Source of the DNA: JANJUO01 sp942492935 | GTDB taxonomy: Bacteria > Bacteroidota > Ignavibacteria > Kapaibacteriales > UBA2268 | Direction of reading: 5' to 3' | Length of the DNA: 64,000 nt | Assembly: GCA_942492935.1 (NCBI GenBank) | Contig: OW818654.1 | Span: forward strand, 3,906,001-3,970,000 | Shown: piece by piece, positions 45,176-53,856 of the stretch | Position numbering within the stretch: the stretch's first letter is position 1 | Layout of the letters: each line of letters starts with the position of its first letter | Translations under genes and position numbers: made by a program | The notes under the pieces: model-generated | Database searches by the model: none | What the model was told of the DNA's origin: nothing | What the model saw: only the letters and a program-made list of their open reading frames with translations

Positions 45176-45783
45176 TATACACTACCATTATAAATTAATC
45201 TCAATGCTTCTTTAATTACCTTTTCGATTGGCAATTCTTTTGCTGCTTCATCAGCAAAAACTAATTTTACAGCTTTCTCAGCAATAACTTTTGAATATCC
45301 AATGTTAATCAATGCAGAAACAGATTCATTAACAATTACATTCTTTGTATAGGACGTATCTTGCGTGTCTTTAATATCTAATTGATAAACTTTATCTTTT
45401 AACTCAAGAATTATTCTTTCAGCCGTTTTTGTGCCTATTCCAGGTAATTTTTTGAACGCAATAATGTTATTGTTTGTAATCAAATTGAACAAGTCTGAAA
45501 TTGTAACAGATGATAAAATTCCTAATGCAATTTTAGCACCAATCCCACTTACTGAATTTAATAATTTGAAAGCAGCTCTTTCAGTTTCAGAAGTAAATCC
45601 ATACAGATTCATAGCATCTTCACGTGGCTGAAGTAATGTAAACAATCTTACTTCATTACCTATATCAGGCAATTTTTCTGAAGTTATTACTGAAATAAAT
45701 ACAAGATAACCTACTCCATTACACTCAATTACAACTTCGTTTGCAGATTTATGAATCAAAATTCCTTTTAATGATGCTATCAT
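45175..45783 (-). CDS. ruvA: Holliday junction branch migration protein RuvA
   Basis: A 202-aa protein with all three RuvA domains: N-terminal OB fold (MIASLKGILIHKSANEVVIE, GVGYLVF), the helix-hairpin-helix pair (LNSVSGIGAKIALGILS and FKKLPGIGTKTAERIILELK) at about 70-130, and a C-terminal domain III (SALINIGYSKVIAEKAV) that contacts RuvB. RuvA tetramers hold Holliday junctions while RuvB drives branch migration. Its stop overlaps the start of the HisA-like gene by one base. ruvB and ruvC are not adjacent. Confidence 0.95.
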   Translation of the reverse strand: MIASLKGILIHKSANEVVIECNGVGYLVFISVITSEKLPDIGNEVRLFTLLQPREDAMNLYGFTSETERAAFKLLNSVSGIGAKIALGILSSVTISDLFNLITNNNIIAFKKLPGIGTKTAERIILELKDKVYQLDIKDTQDTSYTKNVIVNESVSALINIGYSKVIAEKAVKLVFADEAAKELPIEKVIKEALRLIYNGSV

Positions 45784-45941
45784 CTTAACTCAATTCTACT
45801 TTTACAATTACAATCTTCAAGCCATCACCATACATTAATGACTTAATACTAACTAGACGTAAATAGTCAAATTATATTAGAGAAAAAAATACTAAAATTA
45901 ATAATTCTTGCTGCCATAAATTTCAATATTTAAACTTTCAT

Positions 45942-46679
45942 TTAAATCTGTATATATTTGTCATATAATTCAGGTAAGTAAACTCTATCTATCCTAAACC
46001 CACTACCATGGTCATGTGTTTTCCCATAGTTTTTACCTGATTTATAAGCACCAATTCTAATATCATATTGAATAAAGCCCTTTTCAACGAAATCATAAAA
46101 CTTATCTGTACTGAAATTTGAAAATATTTCAGCATTAGTATAATGAAAATATTCTACATTATCTAATAATTTGGTGTCTGCATAAACCACAAACAGATTT
46201 TTCAACTTATCAGTTCCTTTTTTTATATCTTCATTTTTATAATAAATACTATCTTCAATAATTGAATTATCTAATAAATTCTTTATAAGAATATAAATTC
46301 TATTAGAATTTCTATCTAAGTGTAGTTTAAAACCATATTTATTTGAATATGTGTTGAATCTATCTCCATAAAAAGATGTATGGATTATCGGTATATCAGG
46401 AAATTCTGAATCTGGTTTTCCGTAGTTCATTCTTAAATAATTATTGGATTTTGGTGGATAACTTGGTGATTTGGTGAATAAAGTAATTTTAGATTTAGCT
46501 AATTCACGATGGCTTTTTACTTCAAACCCTTCAAAATCGGGTACTTTTAAATTATTTTCGATTATACCTAAATAATCTTCAAATGTTTTACCTATTCCAG
46601 TATTATGACTTCTATTACTTGGAATAAACCCCATTTTTTTTATTCTTTTAAATTCTGATTTAATTCTTTTTAAATTCAT
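45942..46679 (-). CDS. Type II restriction endonuclease, MvaI/BcnI family
   Basis: About 245 aa. The N-terminal GFIPSNRSHNTGIGKTFEDY and DFEGFEVKSHRE, followed by ITLFTKSPSYPP, match the MvaI/BcnI family, monomeric nicking-type enzymes that cut CCWGG or CCSGG; Glu/Asp and the ExK (EVK) residues are the likely metal site. I chose ATG 46679 because the family start MNLKRIKSEFKRIKK begins there; the longer frame to 46739 overlaps the controller gene without similarity. It overlaps that gene by 20 bases. The specificity here cannot be decided from sequence. Confidence 0.88.
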   Translation of the reverse strand: MNLKRIKSEFKRIKKMGFIPSNRSHNTGIGKTFEDYLGIIENNLKVPDFEGFEVKSHRELAKSKITLFTKSPSYPPKSNNYLRMNYGKPDSEFPDIPIIHTSFYGDRFNTYSNKYGFKLHLDRNSNRIYILIKNLLDNSIIEDSIYYKNEDIKKGTDKLKNLFVVYADTKLLDNVEYFHYTNAEIFSNFSTDKFYDFVEKGFIQYDIRIGAYKSGKNYGKTHDHGSGFRIDRVYLPELYDKYIQI

Positions 46680-46914
46680 TGAGCATTTCTTCTTTATTTG
46701 GTAAAAATTCTTGCGGACTGCAATCAAAAATAATTGCAAGTTTGAATAAATGATTTAAATTGTATTTGGTTGAATATTTGGGACTTTCTACTTTCCCAAT
46801 AAATCCAGAAGAAACTCCAAGCAATTCAGCCATATAAGATTGTGAAAACTCGAATAAAATTCTTTTTTCTCTAATCTTGCTAATAACAAACATTTCAATC
46901 TCTGATTTGTTCAT
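46660..46914 (-). CDS. Controller protein (C protein) of the restriction-modification system, XRE family
   Basis: About 84 aa with a helix-turn-helix (FEFSQSYMAELLGVSSGFIG near residues 23-42, then KVESPKYSTKYNLNHLFKLA). It sits just before the endonuclease gene with coupled translation and divergent from the methyltransferase gene, the standard place of a C protein that delays endonuclease expression until DNA is methylated. I chose ATG 46914 (MNKSEIEMFVI); the frame extends to 46947 without support. Candidate operator sequences lie in the short divergent gap. Confidence 0.85.
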   Translation of the reverse strand: MNKSEIEMFVISKIREKRILFEFSQSYMAELLGVSSGFIGKVESPKYSTKYNLNHLFKLAIIFDCSPQEFLPNKEEMLNEFKKN

Positions 46915-46973
46915 AATTTTGTAAATTTGTAATTGTGAAATAAACAAATTTGCATTTTTTTTAATAATCTGTT

Positions 46974-46991
46974 ACTTGCCAATAGGTAAGT
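46974..46991. promoter_or_regulatory. Inverted repeat in the controller/methyltransferase gap, possible operator
   Basis: ACTTGCC-AATA-GGTAAGT is an inverted repeat with one mismatch per arm pair of seven. It lies between the divergent controller and methyltransferase genes, upstream of the ATG at 47006 but across the alternative TTG at 46976. A binding site for the controller protein is plausible, not shown. Confidence 0.4.
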
Positions 46992-47005
46992 ATTTTGAAG
47001 AATTG

Positions 47006-48256
47006 ATGAATAAATATATTAATAAAAGAGTAGAAGACAGTAGTTGGAATTTTCTAACTTCAAATACTAAGGAATATACACATTGTTATCATATTTACCC
47101 AGCAATGATGATTCCTCAAATTGCACGAAGAATTATCAAAGAATTTGCACCAAAGAATTCCAAATTTCTTTTTGACCCTTATTGTGGTACTGGAACATCT
47201 TTAGTGGAAGCAAATTTACTGGGAATTAGTAATGTTGGTTCTGACTTAAATCCATTAGCAAGATTAATTTCAAAAGTAAAAAATGTACAATACGATTCAG
47301 ATAAAATATTGAAAGTAATCAATATGCTAAGCGATGATTTTTTTATTAAATCAATATCTGGAAATATTAATGCAAATGTTCCCAATTTTAAAAATATTGA
47401 TTATTGGTTTAGTGAAGAAGTAAAGCTAAAACTTTCTTACATTTATGACAGAATTTCTGAATTATCTAATGATATTAAAGATTTTTTTTTGTTACCATTT
47501 AGTGAAACAATTAGAGAAGGTTCTTTTACACGAAATAATGAATTTAAATTATTTAAAATTAAAAAAGAAAAATTGGAATCTTTTAATCCTGATGTTTTTA
47601 ATATTTTTTTAGCAAAATGTTTTAGAAATCTCGAAGGATTGAAAGAATTCAGAAAAATTACTAACATCACCAATACCGAAGTTTACGGATTTGATACTTG
47701 TAATGAAATTCCTGAATATGTTAGCAATATTGATATTGTAGTTACATCTCCACCTTATGGTGACTCCAAAACTACAGTTGCTTATGGTCAATTTTCAAGG
47801 TTATCAAATCAATGGTTAGGATTTGAAGACGCTAACCAAGTAGATAATAATTTAATGGGTGGAAGAAATGGTAAAGACAATGAATTATTAGACTTAAAAT
47901 CTGTAAATGAAGACTTAGAATTTATTAGAAATATTGATAGAAAAAGATTCAGCGATGTAAAATCATTTCTTATTGACTATAAAAATTCTATCGAAAATGT
48001 ATCAAAAAAAGTCAAAAAAAATGGTATTGTATGTTATGTTGTAGGAAATAGAAGAGTTAAAGGAAGACAAATCCAACTTGATGCAATTACTGCAGAATTA
48101 TTTGAAAATAATGGCTTCAAGCATATAACAACAATTGTACGAAGTATTCCAAATAAAAGGATGCCTTCAAAAAACAGTCCTTCAAATGTTGTAGGTTCTA
48201 TTGCAGAAACTATGTCGAATGAATATATTGTGCTTTGTGAGAAATATTTTTTGTAA
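47006..48256 (+). CDS. DNA methyltransferase of the type II restriction-modification system
   Basis: About 416 aa with the AdoMet-binding motif FDPYCGTGTSLVEAN near residue 57 and catalytic motif IV SPPY (VVTSPPYGD) near 248, which is typical of amino-methyltransferases and commonly of N4-cytosine enzymes. An N4-cytosine methyltransferase is the usual partner of MvaI/BcnI endonucleases. The start is uncertain: the frame is open from a TTG at 46976 (ten more codons), but ATG 47006 has GAAG ahead of it and leaves the inverted repeat at 46974-46991 outside the gene. Divergent from the controller and endonuclease genes. Confidence 0.88.
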   Translation: MNKYINKRVEDSSWNFLTSNTKEYTHCYHIYPAMMIPQIARRIIKEFAPKNSKFLFDPYCGTGTSLVEANLLGISNVGSDLNPLARLISKVKNVQYDSDKILKVINMLSDDFFIKSISGNINANVPNFKNIDYWFSEEVKLKLSYIYDRISELSNDIKDFFLLPFSETIREGSFTRNNEFKLFKIKKEKLESFNPDVFNIFLAKCFRNLEGLKEFRKITNITNTEVYGFDTCNEIPEYVSNIDIVVTSPPYGDSKTTVAYGQFSRLSNQWLGFEDANQVDNNLMGGRNGKDNELLDLKSVNEDLEFIRNIDRKRFSDVKSFLIDYKNSIENVSKKVKKNGIVCYVVGNRRVKGRQIQLDAITAELFENNGFKHITTIVRSIPNKRMPSKNSPSNVVGSIAETMSNEYIVLCEKYFL

Positions 48257-48293
48257 TTTTGTAGTTTGCAAATTAAGTAAGAAACTGTAAGTT

Positions 48294-48494
48294 ATGGTAA
48301 ATTTAATTAGTGATATTGAGATAAAGAATTTCAAATCAATAAAAAAAGTTGAATTAAATAATTGTAGTAGAATTAATGTATTCATAGGAAAACCAAATGT
48401 TGGCAAGTCTAATATACTTGAAGCACTTGGTTTGTTTGGTTTGCCATTCTACAAAAAAAATCTAAATCATAATTTACAAAATTTTATTAGATGA
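48294..48494 (+). pseudogene. Truncated AAA-type ATPase (N-terminal Walker A fragment)
   Basis: A 66-residue ORF reading like the start of an AAA_15/OLD-like ATPase: ISDIEIKNFKSIKKVELNN, then INVFIGKPNVGKSNILEALG with Walker A GKPNVGKSN, ending NFIR at a TGA. The few in-frame codons after the stop still resemble the family, then further stops follow; the rest of the ATPase (several hundred residues) is missing. It starts 37 bases after the methyltransferase stop. Probably the remnant of a defence-type ATPase once attached to the restriction locus. Confidence 0.7.
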
Positions 48495-48584
48495 GAATGT
48501 ATTGCTAATTCATATAGATAAATGCTGGTAAAAGTGAATAATTAGTTTCAAGAGTAAATATTTTTTTAATCATATTGAGTTATT

Positions 48585-49169
48585 ATGGAAGATGTAATTA
48601 GATGTCAATGGTGTTTGAAGACAGAAATTGAGAGAAATTATCATGATAATGAATGGGGAGTACCATTATTTGATGATAAAAAATTATTTGAATTTCTTAT
48701 ACTTGATGCTTTTCAAGCTGGTTTGAGTTGGGTAACAATTTTGAAAAAAAGAGAGAATTTTCGTATTGCTTTTGATGATTTTGATGCTGAAAAAATTGCT
48801 AATTATGATGAGAATAAATATAATGAATTAATGAATGATTCTGGTATTATCCGAAATAAATTGAAGATAAAAGCAGCAATTATTAATGCACAAAAATTTC
48901 TCGAAACTCAAAAAGAATTCGGTTCATTTAGTAAATATATTTGGCAATTTACAAATCATAAAACAATCGTAAATAAATGTGAAAAAATGTCCGATGTACA
49001 GGCAAAAACAATTGAATCCGATGCTATGAGTAAAGATTTAACTAAACGTGGATTCAAATTTGTCGGGTCAACTATATGTTATGCTTTTATGCAAGCAGCT
49101 GGTATGGTAAACGACCACCAAATTGATTGTTTTAGATATATTGAACTTGTTAATATTTCAAATAAATAA
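48585..49169 (+). CDS. tag: DNA-3-methyladenine glycosylase I
   Basis: A 194-aa base-excision repair enzyme that removes 3-methyladenine. The N-terminal RCQWCLKT and YHDNEWGVPLFDDKKLFE, LDAFQAGLSWVTILKKRENF in the middle and VNDHQIDCFR at the end are the family signatures; the early Cys and His together with His and Cys of the end motif form the structural zinc site. Length and motif order are complete. It stands alone on the plus strand. Confidence 0.94.
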   Translation: MEDVIRCQWCLKTEIERNYHDNEWGVPLFDDKKLFEFLILDAFQAGLSWVTILKKRENFRIAFDDFDAEKIANYDENKYNELMNDSGIIRNKLKIKAAIINAQKFLETQKEFGSFSKYIWQFTNHKTIVNKCEKMSDVQAKTIESDAMSKDLTKRGFKFVGSTICYAFMQAAGMVNDHQIDCFRYIELVNISNK

Positions 49170-49840
49170 TCAGAACCAATATCAGCTCATATATTGTTTT
49201 TATTTTGGATTATTAGTTGAAAGTACATTGGATAAACTAATAATTTTATCTTTGATGATAGGCTCGTTAAAAGTTACGAAAACCAAAAGTACTGTAAGCA
49301 AATTTGATTAGGTCAAAATCAGAATTAGTAATATTTTGATTTTGACTAAATTGTGTTCAAAGATGATATATACTATTCTATAAAATCCAATCGGGTTTAA
49401 ATGTTTGTAATAAGCAAATCACTTGTAATTTCAACAATCAAATAGGCAATTTTGTAAAATATTCATCATTATTTGTAGGGTCAGGTCGCGTCCTGTCCTT
49501 AATGGTTACTCCACTTGAAATTATCTAAAAGTCATTCAATCTCGCTAGGTGGAGTGATTCAAAACTGCCTATTTCCAAACATCTTCATTCTATTCACTCA
49601 ATAAAAGTGTGAGTTGGTGCAGGTTTTAATTAAATTTTTCAACATTGATAAAAAGAATAATTTTTTATTTCACCCAATTGGTACAATGTTCAGTATTGGA
49701 TTGAGCTAAAGTTTTTCCTTTTCATCTGCAATTCTCAAAACAAACGAAATGACAGAGAGCAGAACCCAAAACCAGTATCACGATTTTGGGATTCTTTACT
49801 CCTTTTAACAATCTATTTTGAAATAGTCCAAACTGAACAA
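49170..49840. other. Gene-free region with a hairpin and a diverged copy of the 7.2-kb element
   Basis: No credible gene in 671 bases. A long hairpin (49308-49349, TTAGGTCAAAATCA against TGATTTTGACTAA, one bulged base) could end transcription of the glycosylase gene. From about 49348 to 49440 the sequence (TGTTCAAAGATGATATATAC, AAAATCCAATCGGG, TTTGTAATAA, CAACAATC) follows the left half of the 7172-7409 insertion with many changes. Beyond that I see nothing recognisable. Confidence 0.5.
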
Positions 49841-51460
49841 TTACTTTCTATTATCCAAAATACTAAGCACTTCATTACATTTTTCAACCGCACGATTTCT
49901 TATTTCTTCTACAATAGAAGTGATTTCTGTTTTGAATTGTTCATCCTTAATACCAGGCAAATTTATCATTACATTACGATATGCTCCCCAAATACCCACT
50001 TCTAATGCCCTTGCTCCAACTTCAATATCTGATTTTGAGGCAATATTTCCGTATTTTGCTATTTCGAGCATCATTTCCCAAGCAGAATCGCCCAATCTCA
50101 TAGTGTTCAAAGGAACATCAACTGCTTTTTTTAAGCCATCTTGCATTTTTGAAATGCGAATTTGCTTTTCTTCATCTGTATTTTTGGGTAATTTCAATGC
50201 TTCCATATAATCATTGAAAGCATTTGTATCTGCATCAATCATTGGAATTAATTTTTGAGTTGCTGAATTCAACACAGGAATAATTTTTCTCATTTCCTTG
50301 TCAAGATGTTCAAATTTACGAACGCCATAAGTAAGTTGAGCCACCATACAGCCAAGACCTGTACCAATTGCCGCAATTGCCGCAGATGCAGAGCCACCGC
50401 CTGGAGCAGAACTGCGAGATGCAATTTCTTCAATAAAGCCACGAACTGTTAAACTTGCCAAAGGTTCATTTTTTTCCTCTGCAACCATATAATCAATAAT
50501 TTTTTTATGTGGTTCGAATTTCGTGATTGAATTCAAACCCAATCTATCAACTACAAGTTTGATTTTTTGCTCTTCATCAATAATGAATAGATTTTCTTTT
50601 TGCATGTAATAATCAGCCGCCATCATCAATGCTTCAAGCGGAATCAATCCAACAAGTTCCGAGCCAGCAAAACCAACATTTAATTCAGCGGCAATTGATT
50701 TACATTCTTCAAAAGAAATATGCACAGGAGTAACTTTATAATTTGTTAAATTCATCGAAATTTGTGCTGTGTTATATTCATCAACCCACCATCCAATACC
50801 CTTCACTTCTTTCAACTTGCCGGGCTGACCATCGCCTCTACCTGCTTCACGAACATCAAGAGCAATTCTATGTGCCTGATTGCTTGTACCCAATACATTT
50901 ATATTATAAGCAATCAGGAAAAATCTTGCTCCTGTAACAGATGCTCCCCAATTTGGAACAAATTCTGCTGGACCGAAATTTGGCTTCCATTCTGGTTTGA
51001 TGATTTTCTTGGCAATGCCTTCATATTCACCTTCGCGAATTTGCGGAAGAGATTTGCGATGACTTTCATTAGATGCTTCTTCGTAAAGATAAATTGGAAT
51101 ATTCAATTCTTCTGCGGCACGTCTGCCAAATTCTTTTGCACATTCCACACATTCTTCCATTGTAACATTTGCAACAGGAACAAATGGGCATACATCCAAA
51201 GCACCCATACGTGGATGTTCGCCTTTGTGCTTTGTCATATCAATTAATTTATATGCAACACGAGTAGCGGCAAGTGCTCCTTCTACAACAGATTTTTCAT
51301 CACCGACAAATGTATAAACAGTACGATTTGTAGAAAAGCCCGGGTCAACATCAAGCAATGTAACACCATCGGTTTTTCTGATTGCATCTGCAATTGCTTC
51401 AATAACTTCTTTATTCTGTCCCTCGGAAAAATTCGGAACACATTCAATAATTTTCTTCAT
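49841..51460 (-). CDS. Formiminotransferase-cyclodeaminase (bifunctional)
   Basis: A 539-aa fusion. Residues 1-~300 form the glutamate formimidoyltransferase (IIECVPNFSEGQNKEVIEAI, LIDMTKHKGEHPRMGALDVC), which moves the formimino group of formiminoglutamate to tetrahydrofolate. Residues about 335-530 form the cyclodeaminase (LTVRGFIEEIASRSSAPGGG, then SASAAIAAIGTGLGC), which converts the product to methenyl-tetrahydrofolate and ammonia. This links histidine breakdown to one-carbon metabolism. No other hut genes are in view. Confidence 0.94.
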   Translation of the reverse strand: MKKIIECVPNFSEGQNKEVIEAIADAIRKTDGVTLLDVDPGFSTNRTVYTFVGDEKSVVEGALAATRVAYKLIDMTKHKGEHPRMGALDVCPFVPVANVTMEECVECAKEFGRRAAEELNIPIYLYEEASNESHRKSLPQIREGEYEGIAKKIIKPEWKPNFGPAEFVPNWGASVTGARFFLIAYNINVLGTSNQAHRIALDVREAGRGDGQPGKLKEVKGIGWWVDEYNTAQISMNLTNYKVTPVHISFEECKSIAAELNVGFAGSELVGLIPLEALMMAADYYMQKENLFIIDEEQKIKLVVDRLGLNSITKFEPHKKIIDYMVAEEKNEPLASLTVRGFIEEIASRSSAPGGGSASAAIAAIGTGLGCMVAQLTYGVRKFEHLDKEMRKIIPVLNSATQKLIPMIDADTNAFNDYMEALKLPKNTDEEKQIRISKMQDGLKKAVDVPLNTMRLGDSAWEMMLEIAKYGNIASKSDIEVGARALEVGIWGAYRNVMINLPGIKDEQFKTEITSIVEEIRNRAVEKCNEVLSILDNRK

Positions 51461-51669
51461 TAATAACCTTTTCTCAAAAATGTAATTAAACAGAATTCAA
51501 AATTATTTAATTTAAAGTAAATAACCATAATAATTTGGAAAAAGATGGTAATATTGCCAAAAGAATCAAAAATATTAAAGTTTCAAAATAAAAAAAACAA
51601 AATTGATTGTTTTATTGATTAATTTGTTTTTGCTAAATTTGTAAAGAATTTATTGAGGGATGTAGTTAA

Positions 51670-51918
51670 TTGAATTGTGTAATTAATATTAATATTGAAA
51701 CACTTAAACTTTTTGGAAATAAATACCAATATTTAGTTCTAAGTTTTATAGTTTTTTTGGGTTGTAACATAAAAGAGTCTGATAAGTATTCAAACAAATC
51801 TAATTATAAGAAAATATTTAAAGTTACATTATCTAATCCTAAATTTGAAAATAATTATCTAAATATATTGTCATCCTTGCAAAATCCAGATAATCCTATT
51901 AGGGAAGCATATTTATGA
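51670..51918 (+). CDS. Small putative lipoprotein, first gene of a two-gene operon
   Basis: An 82-aa ORF starting at a TTG (51670) about 10 bases after AGGGA. A hydrophobic stretch ends in a lipobox-like FLGCN (Cys near residue 33), followed by a Lys/Asn/Ser-rich part and NPDNPIREAYL. The stop overlaps the ATG of the next lipoprotein gene (ATGA). No known domain. The coupling supports that it is real; the start is uncertain. Confidence 0.5.
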   Translation: MNCVININIETLKLFGNKYQYLVLSFIVFLGCNIKESDKYSNKSNYKKIFKVTLSNPKFENNYLNILSSLQNPDNPIREAYL

Positions 51919-52538
51919 AAAAAATATACAAACAATTTAAAATAAATTTTATTTTAAGCATAATATTGATTTTTGTTCTTAATTCGTGTTATTTTACAAC
52001 TAATTGGTATTCTAATTCTTCTTATTATCAACATCCAAATTTTAAACTTGATATTTCAGATACACTAATTATTTCAAGTTTAATCCATCCAGATTCAAAC
52101 ATTAGAAATTATGCGAATCAATATTTTTATAATGCTCTTAATAAATTTGAGAAATTTAAAGTAATTGATGCTTCTACAACGAACAACATGCTCAGAATGC
52201 AGAAAATCTATTCGTTACCTTATGATTTAGATGACGAATTAATAACTCATCTATATGATATTCTTCAATCTAAATATCTTTTAATATGGTATTTCTCAAG
52301 ATTGGAAGAATCAGATATTGGTAAAGATGCAGAAGTAGAAATTGTGATTGATATTTATGATTTATTCTTAAAAAACAAAGTTTGGAGTTGTAAAAGTAGT
52401 TTATCTTTAATTTCTCCAGCTCCACCTGAAGGCAGTACATATTTTTATAGTTTAAGTACAAATAAATCGTCAATTGGTGATATAATAGATAAAGTAATAA
52501 ATAAGGAATTTCAAAAAGTAGTAAAAAATCAATTTTAA
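51915..52538 (+). CDS. Putative lipoprotein of unknown function
   Basis: A 207-aa protein with a clear lipoprotein signal (ILIFVLNSCYF, Cys near residue 25). The mature part contains DTLIISSLIHPDSNIRNYAN and SKYLLIWYFSRLEESDIGKD, a layout that resembles periplasmic GNA1162/CsgG-like lipoproteins that compute a small alpha/beta domain, but I cannot assign it. Overlaps the small lipoprotein upstream by 4 bases. Confidence 0.7.
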   Translation: MKKIYKQFKINFILSIILIFVLNSCYFTTNWYSNSSYYQHPNFKLDISDTLIISSLIHPDSNIRNYANQYFYNALNKFEKFKVIDASTTNNMLRMQKIYSLPYDLDDELITHLYDILQSKYLLIWYFSRLEESDIGKDAEVEIVIDIYDLFLKNKVWSCKSSLSLISPAPPEGSTYFYSLSTNKSSIGDIIDKVINKEFQKVVKNQF

Positions 52539-52673
52539 AAAACCTTATGATAGATTACCCAGAAATAAAATTATTTGATTTGAAAAACATAACCAATATT
52601 TTGGAAAAAAAGAAGAGAATTAAAACCAAGTTTACTTTTTGTGTTTAGAAATATCATTGATAACAAGTTACCA

Positions 52674-52911
52674 ATGACATCTTTTTTCCTTGCATCAGTA
52701 TGAAGACTTTTGAGGCAGTTCCTATTAACTTCGGATGAAGGAAATCCTCCTTAATCCCCCTTTAATAAAGGGGGAAAGGGGGATTTGAATTAATTCTACA
52801 TTGATGGTTCTGAAACAATCTACCAATGACTACAATTTTTTATAATAGTGTCATATTTCAAATTTTTTAAAGATATTTGTTCCATTCTTCAGTATGACAG
52901 TTTCTGTATCA
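52674..52911. repeat. Second copy of the interior of the 37.3-kb element, inverted
   Basis: About 240 bases match 37343-37590 on the other strand almost continuously, e.g. CCTTGCATCAGTATGAAGAC, GGAAATCCTCCTTAATCCCC and CAATCTACCAATGACTACAA. The GGGCTGT end is not preserved here (TTCTGTATCATTTCCC in its place), so this copy is older or truncated. Confidence 0.75.
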
Positions 52912-53010
52912 TTTCCCATTTGTTTCAGAATCTAAAAATTTTCAGATATCCCAAACTGGTATGTTTATTTGGTTGTGAAAATTAATTTTTTCCCTATATG
53001 TTTTGAATTA

Positions 53011-53185
53011 ATCACGTAGTGATTATATTTTGGTAACAAGTGAATTGTTGATTGATGAGTTATCACGTAGTGATTATATTATTAGTAAAATTTTGTAATA
53101 TAATGAGTTAGAATAATATAATCACTACGTGATAAATATAATATTTTCAATTATATTTATTACCATAATGCAATCACTACGTGAT
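53011..53185. repeat. Cluster of four ATCACGTAGTGAT hairpins
   Basis: The 13-mer ATCACGTAGTGAT (arms ATCAC/GTGAT, loop GTA) occurs at 53011-53023 and 53062-53074 and in inverted form at 53121-53133 and 53173-53185. The second and third copies lie in a longer perfect inverted repeat of 22 bases (53060-53081 with TTATCACGTAGTGATTATAT against about 53113-53134). No gene overlaps. Confidence 0.8.
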
Positions 53186-53296
53186 ATTATAATAATATGC
53201 GAGAAATTTCATCAATAATAGAGCATAAAATAAAAATACCAGTTCCCAAACTTTTAAAGTATAGGACATCTTGTTTCGAACATAAACAATTCTTAT

Positions 53297-53854
53297 CTAT
53301 TTCCATTTTATATTGCAGCCAACACTTGGAATTTGGTCTTCATTTATAGATTTTCCTGCAAGAACAATGTCTGTTGCGTTACGTAAATTAAAACCAGATA
53401 CAGGAATATTATTCCCAGGACGACTTCCATCAAATTGTCCATGATATGCTAATTTCAAATCTTTATCAAATAGAAATATATCAGGAGTACAAACAGCTGA
53501 GTATTTTTTTGCAACTTCTTGCGTTTCATCTAATAAATATGGAAAAATATAGTTATTTTTCCGAATTTCAACAATCATATTTTCAGGTGAATCATCGGGA
53601 TATTTCTCATAATCATTTGAATTTATAGCAATCACAGAAAAACCTTTAGCCATGTAATCTTTTGCGTATTCAGAGAGCCCTTCATTGATGTGAATTACAT
53701 AAGGGCAATGATTACAAATGAACATAACAACTGTTGCTTGATTAGACTTCAAATCTGATAGCGACAGTATTTTACCTGTTAGTGGTTCTAAAAGTTCAAA
53801 ATCTGGTGCTGAACTACCAATTTCGAGATTTGTATTTGATGGTGTTAATGCCAT
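53297..53854 (-). CDS. Thioredoxin-like redoxin (AhpC/TSA family)
   Basis: About 185 aa of the thioredoxin fold: IGSSAPDFELLEPLTGKILS, VVMFICNHCPYVIHINEG with a CNHC redox pair, and VCTPDIFLFDKDLKLAYHGQ with the cis-Pro. It matches the 'redoxin domain' family with CxxC seen beside cytoplasmic enzymes. I chose ATG 53854 (MALTPSN) two bases after the methyltransferase stop; the longer frame overlaps that gene. No signal peptide, so cytosolic; the target is unknown. Confidence 0.85.
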   Translation of the reverse strand: MALTPSNTNLEIGSSAPDFELLEPLTGKILSLSDLKSNQATVVMFICNHCPYVIHINEGLSEYAKDYMAKGFSVIAINSNDYEKYPDDSPENMIVEIRKNNYIFPYLLDETQEVAKKYSAVCTPDIFLFDKDLKLAYHGQFDGSRPGNNIPVSGFNLRNATDIVLAGKSINEDQIPSVGCNIKWK

Positions 53855-53856
53855 AA

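Larger units (their letters stand above)
52539..53296. other. 758-base gene-free region with two repeat families
   Basis: No gene is seen. It contains the inverted relative of the 37.3-kb element (52674-52911) and the ATCACGTAGTGAT hairpin cluster (53011-53185), both listed separately. The remaining bases are AT-rich without recognisable features. Confidence 0.6.

Noticed and set aside
49123..49311. 62-aa plus-strand ORF after the glycosylase gene
   Set aside because: It overlaps the end of that gene in another frame, has no start signal and no recognisable domain.
49170..49840. tRNA or small RNA gene in the gap after tag
   Set aside because: I found no cloverleaf arms or TTCGA-type T-loop; only a hairpin and an old repeat copy are visible.
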